Below the pieces are notes generated by a model, which saw nothing but the letters and a program-made list of their open reading frames with translations, did not search any database and was not told where the DNA came from. A DNA stretch of 64,000 nucleotides from Arthrobacter sp. TMP15. Its GTDB lineage: Bacteria > Actinomycetota > Actinomycetes > Actinomycetales > Micrococcaceae. Below, in pieces: positions 1 to 10,598 of the stretch. A program made the position numbers and the translations under genes. Every line of letters begins with the position of its first letter. Position 1 is the stretch's first letter. The stretch covers positions 1,736,001-1,800,000 of the forward strand of contig NZ_CP154262.1 of NCBI RefSeq assembly GCF_039529835.1. Reading direction: 5' to 3'.

Positions 1-47
1 TCTGCTGACTCGGCGTCGACGTAGCAAAAAGTGATGTGAAGGAAACA

Positions 48-2936
48 ATGGCTCAGTACGTATCACCCGAATTTGATGTGCCACGCCCAGACTTGTCGCG
101 TCTTGTTGTAAAGGGCGCCCGCGAACATAATCTGCGCAACGTCGATCTAGACTTGCCCCGTGATGCAATGATTGTGTTCACAGGCTTGTCGGGCTCCGGC
201 AAATCTTCCTTGGCATTCGACACCATCTTCGCCGAGGGCCAGCGCCGCTACGTTGAATCGTTGTCAGCCTATGCGCGGCAGTTCCTGGGCCAGGTGGATA
301 AACCCGATGTTGATTTCATTGAGGGACTCTCCCCGGCGGTATCTATCGACCAGAAATCGACTTCCAAGAACCCTCGCTCAACTGTGGGAACTATCACCGA
401 GATCTACGATTACATGCGCTTGTTGTGGGCTCGGGTGGGAACCCCCCACTGCCCCGTATGCGGGGAGCCCATCGCCAAGCAGACACCGCAGCAAATTGTT
501 GATCAGCTGCTTGAAATGCCTGAGGGCACCCGATTTCAGGTATTGGCTCCCGTGGTGCGGGACCGCAAAGGCGAGTTCGTTGACCTGTTCAAGGAGCTCA
601 CGGCCAAGGGCTACTCCCGTGCAAGGGTCGATGGTGAGCAAATCCAGCTCAGCGATCCACCCAAGCTTAAGAAGACGTACAAGCACACCATCGAGGTGGT
701 GGTTGACCGTCTGGTGGTCAAGGACGGCATTCAACAGCGCTTGACTGACTCCGTAGAAACCGCCCTCGGGCTGGCCGATGGCCGTGTCCTAGCGGATTTA
801 GTGGACTTGGACGAGACCGACTCCGGACGCATCCGTTCTTTCTCGGAGAACCTCGCCTGCCCCAATGAGCACCCGCTGGCCATCGATGAAATCGAGCCCC
901 GATCATTCTCCTTCAACAATCCCTTCGGTGCCTGCACCGCGTGCAGCGGCATTGGCACAAGACTTGAAGTTGACGAAGAACTCGTTGTTCCGAATCCGTT
1001 CTTGTCGTTGCGTGAAGGCGCCATTGCACCGTGGTCATTGGGTACGGCGACCACTGAATACTGGAACAGGTTACTTGAAGGACTCTCCGCGGAGTTGGAC
1101 TTCGCCATGGATACGCCGTGGAACAAGTTGGACACCGATTCCCGCACGGCAATTTTGTACGGCAAAGATCATAAAGTTGTGGTCCAGTACAAAAACCGCT
1201 TTGGTCGTGAACGTAAATACAGCACAGGCTTCGAAGGAGCTGTCCAGTACATCCAGCGAAAGCATGTTGAAACGGAATCAGACTCCGCTCGGGATCGCTA
1301 CGAAGAGTACATGCGCCAGATTCCCTGCCCTGCCTGTGGCGGAGCACGCTTGAACCCTGCATCACTGTCGGTGCTGATCAACGGCAAGTCCATTGCGCAA
1401 GTGTGTGCCATGTCAATGCGTGACTGCTTTGAGTTCCTCTCAACCTTGGAATTAAGTGAGCGAGAGGCAACGATTGCCAGCCAGGTGCTAAAGGAAATTC
1501 AGGCCCGCCTGAAGTTCCTTCTGGACGTTGGTCTGGAGTACCTCAACCTTGAGCGTGCCTCAGCAACACTGTCAGGTGGAGAGGCTCAGCGTATCCGTCT
1601 TGCCACTCAGATTGGCTCCGGACTTGTCGGTGTGCTGTACGTCCTGGACGAACCATCCATCGGACTGCATCAGCGTGACAACCGCCGGCTCATTGGTACC
1701 CTGACACGATTGCGGGATCTGGGCAACACACTCATTGTGGTGGAACATGATGAAGACACCATCAAGGAAGCCGACTGGATTGTCGACATTGGTCCAGGTG
1801 CGGGTGAACACGGTGGCGAAGTAGTCCACTCGGGCTCTCTAGAAGGACTGCTGGCTAATACCCGATCCTTGACAGGTGATTACCTCTCCGGACGCAAAAG
1901 CATAGCTCTGCCCGCTAAGCGTCGAAAATATGACAAAAAACGCGAGTTGGCTGTGGTGGGTGCACGGGAAAACAACTTGCTTAACATTGATGTGAAATTC
2001 CCTCTCGGTGTACTGACAGCTGTGACAGGCGTCAGTGGTTCGGGTAAGTCGACCCTTGTCAATGAGATTCTTTACAAAGTCTTGGCAAACAAGCTCAACG
2101 GTGCCAAGCAGGTTGCGGGGCGTCATCTGCGCGTTGACGGCCTTGAGCATCTCGACAAGGTGGTGCACGTGGACCAGAGCCCCATTGGCCGCACCCCGCG
2201 CTCGAACCCCGCCACATACACAGGTGTTTTTGACAATATCCGGAAGCTCTTCGCTGAGACCAACGAGTCCAAAATGCGGGGGTACCAGCCCGGACGCTTC
2301 TCCTTCAACGTCAAGGGTGGGCGTTGCGAAGCTTGCTCCGGCGACGGCACACTGAAGATTGAGATGAATTTCCTGCCAGACGTCTACGTACCCTGCGAGG
2401 TCTGCAACGGTGCTCGCTATAACCGCGAGACTCTTGAGGTGCACTACAAGGGCAAATCCATCGCTGACGTGTTGGACATGCCCATCGAGGAGGGCGCTGA
2501 ATTCTTCGCTGCGTTCACCCCTATTGCCCGTCACCTGCGCACCCTGGTCGATGTCGGACTAGGCTACGTCAGGTTGGGTCAGGCATCAACGACGCTTTCC
2601 GGTGGCGAAGCGCAGCGCGTGAAACTTGCTGCGGAACTCCAGAAGCGTTCCAATGGGCGCAGTATCTATGTGCTGGATGAGCCCACCACCGGCCTGCACT
2701 TTGAGGATATTCGTAAGCTGCTGCTGGTTCTCCAAGGACTGGTTGACAAGGGCAATACAGTCATCGTCATTGAACATAACCTGGATGTCATTAAGAGTGC
2801 CGACTGGGTTGTTGACCTTGGACCGGACGGTGGCACGGGAGGTGGGCGTGTTATCGCCACAGGCACCCCCGAAAAGGTTGCCAAAAGCACTGAAAGTTAC
2901 ACGGCTGACTTCCTGCGCGAAGTACTAGCCCCTTAG
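48..2936 (+). CDS. uvrA: Excinuclease ABC subunit A (UvrA)
   Basis: Damage-recognition ATPase of nucleotide excision repair; it loads UvrB onto lesions. About 962 residues, the usual length. Two ABC modules are visible: Walker [10 protein letters not shown] near residue 46 and GVSGSGKST in the second half, each followed by an LSGGEAQR signature. The C-terminal zinc module has paired cysteines (CEAC ... CEVC), and further CxxC pairs lie in the first half. I place the start at the ATG at 48 because GAAGGA lies just upstream; an in-frame GTG at 36 overlaps that site. It is the first gene in the window, so its upstream region is mostly missing. uvrC lies 1.6 kb downstream; no LexA box is visible in the 47 bases upstream. 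Confidence 0.97.
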   Translation: MAQYVSPEFDVPRPDLSRLVVKGAREHNLRNVDLDLPRDAMIVFTGLSGSGKSSLAFDTIFAEGQRRYVESLSAYARQFLGQVDKPDVDFIEGLSPAVSIDQKSTSKNPRSTVGTITEIYDYMRLLWARVGTPHCPVCGEPIAKQTPQQIVDQLLEMPEGTRFQVLAPVVRDRKGEFVDLFKELTAKGYSRARVDGEQIQLSDPPKLKKTYKHTIEVVVDRLVVKDGIQQRLTDSVETALGLADGRVLADLVDLDETDSGRIRSFSENLACPNEHPLAIDEIEPRSFSFNNPFGACTACSGIGTRLEVDEELVVPNPFLSLREGAIAPWSLGTATTEYWNRLLEGLSAELDFAMDTPWNKLDTDSRTAILYGKDHKVVVQYKNRFGRERKYSTGFEGAVQYIQRKHVETESDSARDRYEEYMRQIPCPACGGARLNPASLSVLINGKSIAQVCAMSMRDCFEFLSTLELSEREATIASQVLKEIQARLKFLLDVGLEYLNLERASATLSGGEAQRIRLATQIGSGLVGVLYVLDEPSIGLHQRDNRRLIGTLTRLRDLGNTLIVVEHDEDTIKEADWIVDIGPGAGEHGGEVVHSGSLEGLLANTRSLTGDYLSGRKSIALPAKRRKYDKKRELAVVGARENNLLNIDVKFPLGVLTAVTGVSGSGKSTLVNEILYKVLANKLNGAKQVAGRHLRVDGLEHLDKVVHVDQSPIGRTPRSNPATYTGVFDNIRKLFAETNESKMRGYQPGRFSFNVKGGRCEACSGDGTLKIEMNFLPDVYVPCEVCNGARYNRETLEVHYKGKSIADVLDMPIEEGAEFFAAFTPIARHLRTLVDVGLGYVRLGQASTTLSGGEAQRVKLAAELQKRSNGRSIYVLDEPTTGLHFEDIRKLLLVLQGLVDKGNTVIVIEHNLDVIKSADWVVDLGPDGGTGGGRVIATGTPEKVAKSTESYTADFLREVLAP

Positions 2937-2942
2937 TCATCT

Positions 2943-2999
2943 CGAGTTGCCATATATGGTGTCCACAGCGGAGTATGCGTGACCATATGTGGCAACTCG
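2943..2999. repeat. Long inverted repeat after uvrA
   Basis: Two 18-base arms (2943-2960 and 2982-2999) pair with one mismatch across a 21-base loop. Each arm contains a CCATATATGG- or CCATATGTGG-like core, so each arm is itself nearly palindromic. No T-tract follows, so it is not a classical intrinsic terminator. It may still stop uvrA transcription, act as an operator for the next gene, or be a dispersed palindromic element. Confidence 0.6.
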
Positions 3000-3085
3000 C
3001 GGCAAGAAGATTTCCCCTGACGGCACTCTGATATATGCAGATGGTGGTATGGATGGGGAAGACTAGACCCTTGTCGTGAGAAACT

Positions 3086-3832
3086 ATGGACGTGACTACC
3101 GCTCTTCCAGCCATAAACCATGACGGTCCCCGAACCGCAGTCCTCTTCGATCTGGACGGGACTCTCGTTGACCCCGCTGGCGGCATCACCGGGGGCATTA
3201 AACATGCCTTAGAGGTCATGGACCTGCCAGTACCTGATGAGGAAACGCTCAGCGGGATGGTAGGGCCAAAACTCGCCGATGGACTTGTCAGTATCATCGG
3301 TGTTCCGCCGAACCGAGTTGATGGCGTTATAGCGGAGTACAGGCAGTGGTACCGGGAGCGGGGTATGGCAATGTCTGTCCTTTATCCCGGGATCAAGGAG
3401 CTGCTGGCGCAGCTAAAGTCCGACGGCGTTTTATTGGCAGTTGCTACGCAGAAGCCCGAGCCCCTGGCGAAAGTTCTTTTGGCTCACCACGGGGTTGCCG
3501 ATTTTTTCCACGCTATCTGTGGCTCACACGCCGACGAAACGCTGAGTCCTGGCGACCCCGAGTACCGCGCTGGCAAGGCCGAGATTATTGCCGCCGCCGT
3601 GCGGAAGCTGGCCGTTACCTCAGAAACCGCCATCATGGTGGGGGACAGGCACCAAGATGTTCTGGGGGCGCGAAGCAATGCGCTTACCTGCATCGGAGTG
3701 GCGTGGGGATTCGCCGCTGAAGGTGAGCTGGCAGCGGCTGGTGCAGCCGCCGTCGTCCATTCAGCTAAAGAACTGGCGCTGGTACTCGCCGGAGCTCCGG
3801 TACGTGGGGAGGACAACCATGGCGTTCTATGA
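3086..3832 (+). CDS. HAD-superfamily phosphatase, phosphoglycolate-phosphatase-like
   Basis: A 248-residue haloacid-dehalogenase hydrolase. Motif I is FDLDGTLVD near residue 22, with the nucleophile Asp and the general acid Asp two residues on. Motif III/IV is MVGDRHQDVLGA near residue 190. A helical cap lies between them, as in the Gph/PGMB subfamily. The likely substrate is a small phosphorylated metabolite such as phosphoglycolate, but sequence alone does not fix this. The stop overlaps the start of the next gene by 14 bases, so it is probably co-translated with the acyltransferase. Confidence 0.85.
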   Translation: MDVTTALPAINHDGPRTAVLFDLDGTLVDPAGGITGGIKHALEVMDLPVPDEETLSGMVGPKLADGLVSIIGVPPNRVDGVIAEYRQWYRERGMAMSVLYPGIKELLAQLKSDGVLLAVATQKPEPLAKVLLAHHGVADFFHAICGSHADETLSPGDPEYRAGKAEIIAAAVRKLAVTSETAIMVGDRHQDVLGARSNALTCIGVAWGFAAEGELAAAGAAAVVHSAKELALVLAGAPVRGEDNHGVL

Positions 3833-4487
3833 CGTGACCCGCGTGCTGACTCGCGGTACTATTGGCGCGTTTTGCCGTCCAACTGTGGAAGGAATAGAAA
3901 ACGTCCCCACAGAGGGGCCCTTCATCGTGGCACCTAACCACCTGTCATTTTTCGACTCTGTCATTGTGCAGGCATTGACTCCACGCCCCGTCTCCTTCTT
4001 CGCCAAAGCCGAATACTTCACGGGCAAAGGCATCAAGGGCAAACTAATGAAAACGTTCTTCGAGTCCGTGCACTCTATCCCCGTTGAACGTGGAGAACAG
4101 GCCGCCAGCGTTCAAGCGTTGAAGACCCTTCTGGAGATCCTTGGCCGCGACGAAGCGGTAGGGATCTACCCTGAAGGCACGCGTTCCCGTGATGGTGTGC
4201 TTTACCGTGGCCGCACCGGGGTTGGCTGGTTGGCACTCACAACGGGAGCACCGGTTGTTCCCGTTGGCATTATCGGTACGGAGAAGCTGCAGCCTGCTGG
4301 CAAGAAAACCGTCACCCCAGCAACGTTTACCCTCCGCTTTGGGAAGCCGCTGTACTTCGAGAAGACCGGTCCGAGCCACTCCCTGCCTGCCAGACGGCAC
4401 GCCACAGACACCATCATGGATGCCATTGCTGAACTAACAGGGCAAAAACGTAGCACCAAATACAACCAAAGCCCCAGCACCGAGTAG
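3819..4487 (+). CDS. 1-acyl-sn-glycerol-3-phosphate acyltransferase (PlsC family)
   Basis: A 222-residue acyltransferase expected to make phosphatidic acid at the membrane. The catalytic H-x4-D motif appears as NHLSFFD near residue 41 and the glycerophosphate-binding EGTRS motif as YPEGTRSRDG near residue 113. The frame is open much further upstream inside the HAD gene. I start at the ATG at 3819 because GGGGAGGA lies at 3806-3813 and the protein then begins as PlsC proteins do. It overlaps the HAD gene by 14 bases. The chemistry is safe; which acyltransferase paralogue it is cannot be told from here. Confidence 0.85.
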   Translation: MAFYDVTRVLTRGTIGAFCRPTVEGIENVPTEGPFIVAPNHLSFFDSVIVQALTPRPVSFFAKAEYFTGKGIKGKLMKTFFESVHSIPVERGEQAASVQALKTLLEILGRDEAVGIYPEGTRSRDGVLYRGRTGVGWLALTTGAPVVPVGIIGTEKLQPAGKKTVTPATFTLRFGKPLYFEKTGPSHSLPARRHATDTIMDAIAELTGQKRSTKYNQSPSTE

Positions 4488-4551
4488 CTCCCAGTCGCAG
4501 CGGGCACAGCCATTTGTGCCGTGCAGTTGCGCATCACCATAGAATGGAACT

Positions 4552-6612
4552 GTGGCAGATCCAGCAAGCTACCGGCCGAAGCCGGGCGAAATTCCCACGG
4601 ACCCCGGCGTTTACAGGTTCCGTGATGAACATGGGCGCATTATCTATGTTGGCAAGGCAAAGAATCTCCGATCTCGGCTGAACTCCTATTTTGCCAATCC
4701 TGCCTCGCTCCTGCCCAAAACGTATGCGATGGTCCATCACGCGGCAAGCGTGCAATGGACGATTGTTGGCAGTGAGCTTGAAGCGCTCCAGCTTGAATAC
4801 ACGTGGATCAAAGAATTCACGCCCCGCTACAACCTTGCATTCAGGGACGATAAAAGTTACCCCTACCTTGCCGTGTCCATGAGCGAGAAGTTCCCCCGGG
4901 TCCAGGTCATGCGCGGGGAACGCCGCAAAGGTACCAAGTACTTTGGCCCGTACACCGCCGGGGCCATCCGCGAGACCATGGACACGCTACTACGGGTATT
5001 CCCTGTTCGCAGTTGCAGTGTGGGTGTGCTGCGCCGTGCAGAGCGCAGCGGCCGGCCGTGTCTGCTGGGCTACATAGACAAATGTGCGGCGCCATGTGTG
5101 GGGCGCATCAGTATTGAGGAGCATAAGGACCTGGCCCAGGATTTTTGCGACTTCATGGGCGGTGAGGCCAAACGATTTATTGTCACGCTTGAAAAGAGAA
5201 TGAGCGCCGCAGTCGCTGAACTTGATTATGAGCAGGCGGCCCGGGTGCGGGATGACATCATCGCTTTGCGGAAAGTATTCGAGCGTAACGCCGTGGTACT
5301 GACAGAAGACACCAACGCTGACATTTTCGCCGTGGAGCAGGATGATCTTGAAGCAGCCGTGCAGGTGTTTCACGTCCGTGGCGGCAGGATCCGGGGCCAG
5401 CGCGGCTGGGTTGTGGAGAAGGTGGAGGACGCCTCTGACGCCGAATTGTGGGAGCACCTTATGCAGCAGGTATATGGTGGCGAAGAGTCGCAATCAGACG
5501 CGATTCCCCGGCAAATCCTGGTACCTGAACTCCCTGCAAACCACGAATATCTCTCCCAGTGGCTTGCGGGATTGCGCCAAGGCAGTGTTTCCATCAAGGT
5601 GCCCCAACGCGGTGAGAAAGCGGCGCTGATGGATACAGTTCAAGCTAATGCGCGCCAATCCATGATCCTGCATAAGTCCCGCCGCGCAGGTGACCTGACT
5701 ACCCGGTCATTGGCCCTGCAAGAACTCCAGGAAGCTCTTGATCTGCCCATGCCGCTACTGCGCATTGAGTGCTACGACATTTCGCATGTGCAAGGAACCA
5801 ACGTGGTTGCTTCCATGGTTGTCGTGGAGGATGGGCTGGCGAAGAAAAGCGAATACCGCAAATTCGCCATCACCGGTGATGCTGCCATAGATGACACCGC
5901 GTCCATGTACGACGTCATCACTAGACGCTTCCGGAATTACTTGAACGAGAAAGAGGCCCGGGCGCAAGCCGTGAGCTTAAGCGGTGAAATTGTTGCTCGG
6001 CCCGCCTTGATCACTGCGGGTAATGGTGTTGGTACTGACGTTGTTGGCACTGATGTTGATGCTGAGCCTACCGAACTGCCGAAATCTAAGTTCGCCTACC
6101 CGCCCAACTTGGTAGTGGTCGACGGCGGTGTACCCCAAGTTAACGCTGCCGCGCGGGCCCTAGCGGATCTTGGCATTGACGACTTAGCAGTAGTCGGCCT
6201 GGCGAAACGGTTGGAAGAGGTATGGGTGCCCGAAAGTGACTTCCCGGTGATCCTTCCACGATCCTCGGAAGGGCTGTATCTGCTCCAACGCATCCGTGAT
6301 GAAGCCCACCGTTTTGCTATTACTTTCCATCGGGCCAAAAGAGGCAAAGCGATGATTGCCTCGGTTCTTGACACTGTCCCTGGTCTGGGAGCCGCAAAAC
6401 AAAAGACCCTTCTGGCTCATTTTGGTTCTCTCAAGAAGGTTCGGGCCGCGACAGTGGCAGAGCTAGAGCAGGCCAAAGGTGTGGGTCCGGTTTTGGCCCA
6501 GGCTATTTACGAGAGTCTGCATGGTCCGGCCCAGACCCCAGACGGCGAGGACCCGCCCATTTCGGAGACCGCCCCGGCCATCAATATGACCACGGGCGAG
6601 ATTCTTGACTAG
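4552..6612 (+). CDS. uvrC: Excinuclease ABC subunit C (UvrC)
   Basis: Dual-incision nuclease of nucleotide excision repair, 686 residues, GTG start. Domains in order: a GIY-YIG nuclease at the N-terminus (PGVYRF ... IIYVGKAKNLRSRL); a UVR domain that contacts UvrB near residue 210 (LDYEQAARVRDDI); an RNase-H-like endonuclease domain (IECYDISHVQG); and tandem helix-hairpin-helix motifs at the C-terminus (VPGLGAAKQKTLL, GVGPVLAQAI). A loop in the endonuclease region carries a 15-base duplication at 6025-6054 that gives two copies of a VGTD-type pentapeptide; this looks like a tolerated insertion. It lies 64 bases after plsC. Confidence 0.97.
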   Translation: MADPASYRPKPGEIPTDPGVYRFRDEHGRIIYVGKAKNLRSRLNSYFANPASLLPKTYAMVHHAASVQWTIVGSELEALQLEYTWIKEFTPRYNLAFRDDKSYPYLAVSMSEKFPRVQVMRGERRKGTKYFGPYTAGAIRETMDTLLRVFPVRSCSVGVLRRAERSGRPCLLGYIDKCAAPCVGRISIEEHKDLAQDFCDFMGGEAKRFIVTLEKRMSAAVAELDYEQAARVRDDIIALRKVFERNAVVLTEDTNADIFAVEQDDLEAAVQVFHVRGGRIRGQRGWVVEKVEDASDAELWEHLMQQVYGGEESQSDAIPRQILVPELPANHEYLSQWLAGLRQGSVSIKVPQRGEKAALMDTVQANARQSMILHKSRRAGDLTTRSLALQELQEALDLPMPLLRIECYDISHVQGTNVVASMVVVEDGLAKKSEYRKFAITGDAAIDDTASMYDVITRRFRNYLNEKEARAQAVSLSGEIVARPALITAGNGVGTDVVGTDVDAEPTELPKSKFAYPPNLVVVDGGVPQVNAAARALADLGIDDLAVVGLAKRLEEVWVPESDFPVILPRSSEGLYLLQRIRDEAHRFAITFHRAKRGKAMIASVLDTVPGLGAAKQKTLLAHFGSLKKVRAATVAELEQAKGVGPVLAQAIYESLHGPAQTPDGEDPPISETAPAINMTTGEILD

Positions 6613-6618
6613 TTCCCT

Positions 6619-6772
6619 CCCCACAACCCGCTTCGCGCGTTCGGGGCCCCACGGCCGCTAGCGCCCAGCACCCTCCCCACAACCCGCTTCGCGCGTTCGG
6701 GGCCCCACGGCCGCTAGCGCCCAGCACCACCCCACAACCCGCTTCGCGCGTTCGGGGCCCCACGGCCGCTAG
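6619..6772. repeat. Three-copy 55-56-bp direct repeat between uvrC and rapZ
   Basis: A 43-base core occurs three times in a row (6619-6661, 6675-6717, 6730-6772), with a spacer of about 13 bases that is also largely shared. The copies look identical over the core. Each core contains an imperfect palindrome around CGCTTCGCGCGTTCG and a GGGGCCCC block, so the RNA would fold strongly. It starts within 10 bases of the uvrC stop and ends about 70 bases before rapZ. The spacers are too short and repeat-like for a CRISPR array. A role as transcription barrier or intergenic mosaic repeat is possible; none is shown. Confidence 0.9.
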
Positions 6773-6843
6773 GCTTAGACCGTAGACGTGGTGGGGGCCA
6801 AGGACGCCCCCGAGTCCAAGCCAGCAACTGACAGGGAAACGCA

Positions 6844-7767
6844 ATGACAGAACAGCAAGAACCCACCAACTCAAGCAACGACGCGTTGACCCCTATCAAG
6901 CCGGTCGAAGCCGAACTGCTGGTGGTCACCGGTATGTCTGGGGCGGGCCGCAGCACGGCCGCTAACGCCTTGGAAGACCATGGCTGGTATGTCATTGAGA
7001 ACCTCCCACCACAGATGCTCGGTACTCTCGCTGAGCTGGTTTCACGCATGCCGGCTGCACTGCCCAAGCTGGCTGTAGTGGTTGATGTCAGGGGCAAGGC
7101 ACTGTTTGCCGATATCCGTGAGTCTCTCAATGCTCTCTCCGCCGCGGGGGTGGCCTACCGGGTACTTTTCCTTGACGCAAGTGATGACACTCTTGTTCGC
7201 CGTTTCGAGCAGGGGAGACGTCCGCACCCGCTGCAACAGGACGGGCGTATCCTTGACGGCATCGCCGCCGAACGCTTGCTGCTGGCTGAAATGAAGAGCC
7301 AAGCCGAGATGGTCCTTGACACTTCAACCATGAACGTCCACCAGCTCGGCACCGCCGTAACCGAACTCTTCTCAGAATCCGGTCCCGTAGTGCTCAGCCT
7401 GACGATCATGAGTTTTGGCTTCAAGTACGGGTTGCCAGTGGATGCAAACTACGTGGCAGACGTTCGTTTTATTCCCAACCCGCACTGGATTCCCCTGCTC
7501 AGACCATTGACGGGACAGGACGAAGCCGTCAGTAACTTTGTGCTTAACGACAACGGCGCGGCCGACTTCGTTGACCGCTATGTCCATGCCCTGGAACCGG
7601 TTTTGGACGGTTACCGTCGGGAAAACAAGCATTATGCAACTATTGCTGTTGGCTGCACCGGCGGCAAGCACCGTTCTGTTGCAGTCGCCATTGAACTGGC
7701 CAAACGATTGAGTCAGTTACCGCGGGTCACCACCAGCATTCGGCACCGGGACTTGGGCCGGGAGTAG
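6844..7767 (+). CDS. rapZ: RNase adapter / nucleotide-binding protein RapZ (YvcJ family)
   Basis: A P-loop NTPase of 307 residues. Walker A is [10 protein letters not shown] near residue 28. The C-terminal half carries the family signature [10 protein letters not shown]. In E. coli RapZ senses glucosamine-6-phosphate and steers RNase E to a small RNA; in Gram-positives the homologue YvcJ has a less clear role. It is followed two bases later by yvcK and then whiA, the conserved order in Actinobacteria and Firmicutes, so it is surely the first gene of that operon. The ATG at 6844 is preceded by ACAGGGAAA. Confidence 0.93.
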   Translation: MTEQQEPTNSSNDALTPIKPVEAELLVVTGMSGAGRSTAANALEDHGWYVIENLPPQMLGTLAELVSRMPAALPKLAVVVDVRGKALFADIRESLNALSAAGVAYRVLFLDASDDTLVRRFEQGRRPHPLQQDGRILDGIAAERLLLAEMKSQAEMVLDTSTMNVHQLGTAVTELFSESGPVVLSLTIMSFGFKYGLPVDANYVADVRFIPNPHWIPLLRPLTGQDEAVSNFVLNDNGAADFVDRYVHALEPVLDGYRRENKHYATIAVGCTGGKHRSVAVAIELAKRLSQLPRVTTSIRHRDLGRE

Positions 7768-7769
7768 TC

Positions 7770-8765
7770 GTGTATACCGGAATTCTGCCGATCGTTCCGA
7801 CGGCCTCTAAACTAACCAGCCCTGAGGCGGAGCTCCGCGTTGTCGCCCTGGGTGGAGGGCACGGTCTCGCCGCTTCGCTCTCGGCCCTGCGCCTGCTCAC
7901 AGGCAATGTCACAGCCGTTGTCACGGTTGCGGACGACGGCGGCTCATCCGGCCGTCTGCGCGAGGAGTTGGGTGTCTTACCGCCCGGGGACCTGCGCATG
8001 GCCCTCTCAGCACTGTGTGATGACACCGATTGGGGCAGGACCTGGCGCGACGTCATGCAACATCGCTTCACCTCCCGCGAAGGTGTCACAGGTTCGTTGG
8101 ACAATCATGCGCTGGGTAATCTCCTCATTGTCACGCTGTGGGAGCTTCTCGGCGATACGGTAGCTGGTTTGCGCTGGGCCGGGGCTTTGCTCGGTGCGCG
8201 CGGGGAAGTGCTGCCGATGGCGAGCATCCCACTGACAATTGAAGGCAATGTCAAAAATAACGGCACCCCGGGTCTGCTGATCAGGGGCCAGTCGTTGCTG
8301 GCCAAGGCTGGGGAACTTGAAAATGTGCGGCTGGTTCCTGAAAATGCGCCGGCGTGCGCTGAGGCGGTTGCAGCCATCCACAACGCGGACTGGGTAGTCC
8401 TTGGACCAGGCTCGTGGTACACCTCGGTGCTGCCTCACCTGCTCCTGCCACAAATGCGAGAAGCACTGTGCACGGCAAAAGCTAAACGGCTGCTTACTAT
8501 GAACCTAGATGTGAACGATCTGGAGGCGACTGGCATGAATGCCGCAGATCACTTACATGTAATTTCCCGTTATGCTCCAGAATTCACAGTGGACGTCGTG
8601 TTGGCCGATCCGCAGTCGATTGCCGATGTTGGTGAATTCACAAAAGCGGCCGCAATGATTGGTGCAGAGGTGGTGTTCGGTATGGTTGGAACTTCCGGCG
8701 GGCCCCCCGTCCATGACCCGCTGCGGCTGGCAGCGGCATACCGGGATATTTTTGGGGACCACTAA
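7770..8765 (+). CDS. yvcK: Gluconeogenesis factor / YvcK-type protein (CofD-like fold)
   Basis: A 331-residue UPF0052 protein. The N-terminal VALGGGHGLAASLSAL and VTVADDGGSSGRLR motifs are the diagnostic glycine-rich and DDGGSSG elements. YvcK binds UDP-sugars in other bacteria and links carbon metabolism to cell-wall growth. The GTG at 7770 follows the rapZ stop (7767) by two bases, so translation is coupled. Homologues often start a little further downstream, so the first 15 or so residues are less certain. Confidence 0.92.
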   Translation: MYTGILPIVPTASKLTSPEAELRVVALGGGHGLAASLSALRLLTGNVTAVVTVADDGGSSGRLREELGVLPPGDLRMALSALCDDTDWGRTWRDVMQHRFTSREGVTGSLDNHALGNLLIVTLWELLGDTVAGLRWAGALLGARGEVLPMASIPLTIEGNVKNNGTPGLLIRGQSLLAKAGELENVRLVPENAPACAEAVAAIHNADWVVLGPGSWYTSVLPHLLLPQMREALCTAKAKRLLTMNLDVNDLEATGMNAADHLHVISRYAPEFTVDVVLADPQSIADVGEFTKAAAMIGAEVVFGMVGTSGGPPVHDPLRLAAAYRDIFGDH

Positions 8766-8790
8766 CGTACGTGAGAGTGAAGGCTGAAAC

Positions 8791-9771
8791 ATGGCGCTGA
8801 CAGCAGCCGTAAAAGAGGAATTGTCCAGACTTGATGTCAAGAAGTCCTCGGTGCGTAAGGCTGAGGTATCGGCGCTGCTCCGTTTTGCCGGAGGGCTGCA
8901 CATCATTTCCGGCCGCATTGTGATTGAAGCTGAGGTCGATGCAGCAGCAACAGCTAGGCGTCTGCGGGCGGCAATCGCTGAAATGTACGGACACCAAAGT
9001 GAGATCGTTGTTGTTTCCGGGGGCGGCTTACGACGCGGCAGCCGGTACGTTGTGCGCGTGGTTCGCGATGGTGAAGCACTGGCCCGCCAGAGTGGACTCT
9101 TAGATGGCCGTGGACGTCCTGTCCGCGGACTGCCTTCGGCCGTTGTCAACGGTTCGACGGCGGACGCCGAGGCAGTATGGCGTGGCGCTTTCTTAGCTCA
9201 CGGCTCATTGACCGAACCGGGCCGTTCCTCAGCTTTGGAGGTCACCTGCCCGGGCCCCGAAGCGGCACTAGCCCTGGTGGGAGCGGCCCGGCGTCTGGAT
9301 ATCGCCGCCAAAGCTCGTGATGTACGCGGCGTTGACAGAGTTGTCATCCGTGATGGTGACACCATTGCCGCACTGCTTGTGCGCATGGGAGCCCACGACA
9401 CTTTCCTTGTGTGGGAAGAACGCCGCATGCGCAAGGAAGTGCGCGCAACAGCAAACCGACTGGCAAATTTTGATGACGCAAATCTGCGTCGTTCGGCACA
9501 GGCGGCTGTCGCCGCCGGTGCAAGGGTGGAGCGTGCCCTTGAGATCCTTGGCGAGGACGTGCCAGACCACCTCAAATATGCGGGCGCGTTACGCGTTGCG
9601 CATAAGCAGGCCAGTCTGGATGAGCTCGGGCGGTTGGCCGATCCACCCCTCACCAAGGACGCTATCGCCGGGCGCATCCGCCGGCTGCTGGCCATGGCAG
9701 ATAAGAAAGCCAAAGATATGGGCATACCTGGGACTGAGTCGAGTATCACTTTCGACATGCTCGATGGCTAA
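8791..9771 (+). CDS. whiA: DNA-binding protein WhiA
   Basis: A 326-residue WhiA. The protein starts [14 protein letters not shown], the typical beginning. The N-terminal two thirds is the catalytically dead LAGLIDADG-homing-endonuclease-like domain; the C-terminal part (residues about 225-310) is the helix-turn-helix. In Streptomyces it works with WhiB in sporulation septation; in non-sporulating Gram-positives it acts in division and chromosome segregation. Third gene of the rapZ-yvcK-whiA operon, 25 bases after yvcK. Confidence 0.95.
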   Translation: MALTAAVKEELSRLDVKKSSVRKAEVSALLRFAGGLHIISGRIVIEAEVDAAATARRLRAAIAEMYGHQSEIVVVSGGGLRRGSRYVVRVVRDGEALARQSGLLDGRGRPVRGLPSAVVNGSTADAEAVWRGAFLAHGSLTEPGRSSALEVTCPGPEAALALVGAARRLDIAAKARDVRGVDRVVIRDGDTIAALLVRMGAHDTFLVWEERRMRKEVRATANRLANFDDANLRRSAQAAVAAGARVERALEILGEDVPDHLKYAGALRVAHKQASLDELGRLADPPLTKDAIAGRIRRLLAMADKKAKDMGIPGTESSITFDMLDG

Positions 9772-9879
9772 AGTGCCTAGTATGGAAGTATAGAGAAGAA
9801 GAACCGCCAGAAACGGTGGCTTTTCCTTGCCGGATATCCACTGCCGGCAACAACACAGAAGAATCGCAATGGAGGAACC

Positions 9880-10503
9880 GTGACCAAGTACACACTTCCA
9901 GAACTCAGCTATGACTATGCTGCTCTGGAGCCCAATATTTCCGCCCGCATCATGGAATTGCACCACGGCAAGCACCACGCGGCCTATGTTGCTGGTGCAA
10001 ACACCGCACTGGAGCAGCTCGCCGAAGCACGCGAAAGCAACAACTTCGCTAACGTTGCCAAGTACTCCAAGGACTTGGCATTCAACTTGGGTGGGCACAC
10101 AAACCACTCAATCTTCTGGAACAACCTTTCCCCCGAAGGCGGCGACAAGCCAGAAGGTGAATTGGCTGCAGCCATTGACGATGCTTTTGGTTCCTTTGAC
10201 GCTTTCCGTGCACATTTCACGGCAGCAGCCATGGGTATCCAGGGCTCCGGCTGGGCGTTACTTTCCTTTGAAGGCCTCGGCGGCAATATCATCATTGAGC
10301 AGATGTTCGATCAGCAGGGCAACATTCCTGTAGCAACCACGCCGTTGCTCATGCTCGACATGTGGGAGCACGCTTTCTACCTTGACTACGTCAACGTAAA
10401 GGCTGACTACGTCAAGGCTTTTTGGAACATCGTCAACTGGGCTGACGTCGCCAAGCGCTTCGCCGCGGCCCAGGCAAACGCTACCTCGCTGATCCTGCCT
10501 TAA
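9880..10503 (+). CDS. sodA: Superoxide dismutase, Mn type by residue pattern
   Basis: Cytoplasmic Fe/Mn-family superoxide dismutase, 207 residues. Metal ligands are visible as the first His of LHHGKHH (H28), the His of [10 protein letters not shown], and the Asp and His of DMWEHAFY. Gly in GGHTNH together with Gln in DQQGN is the Mn-SOD pattern; Fe-SODs carry the key Gln in the first domain instead. GTG start at 9880 with GGAGGA at 9871-9876. It stands alone between whiA and gap. A weak hairpin with wobble pairing (9804-9819) followed by CTTTTCC lies in the whiA-sodA spacer. Confidence 0.95.
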   Translation: MTKYTLPELSYDYAALEPNISARIMELHHGKHHAAYVAGANTALEQLAEARESNNFANVAKYSKDLAFNLGGHTNHSIFWNNLSPEGGDKPEGELAAAIDDAFGSFDAFRAHFTAAAMGIQGSGWALLSFEGLGGNIIIEQMFDQQGNIPVATTPLLMLDMWEHAFYLDYVNVKADYVKAFWNIVNWADVAKRFAAAQANATSLILP

Positions 10504-10569
10504 CCAGCAGCTCCAGCAGATCAAATAAGAGAGTTCTCGCAAGAGTACTTGTTTGACCAGCATATGGAC

Positions 10570-10598
10570 GCCCGCCCCGTGGAATTTCCGGGGCGGGC
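10570..10598 (+). terminator. GC-rich hairpin after sodA
   Basis: Arms 10570-10578 and 10590-10598 pair perfectly (9 bp, GC-only) around an 11-base loop, about 65 bases after the sodA stop. No T-run follows. GC-rich hairpins without a U-tract are common at transcription ends in Actinobacteria. Confidence 0.6.

Noticed and set aside
6619-6772. CRISPR array
   Set aside because: Only three units, spacers of 12-13 bases that are themselves similar, and no cas genes.
6581-6874. Minus-strand 97-codon frame over the 55-bp repeats
   Set aside because: It is open only because the GC-rich repeat lacks stops; it has no ribosome site and encodes just the repeat, in a mosaic way.
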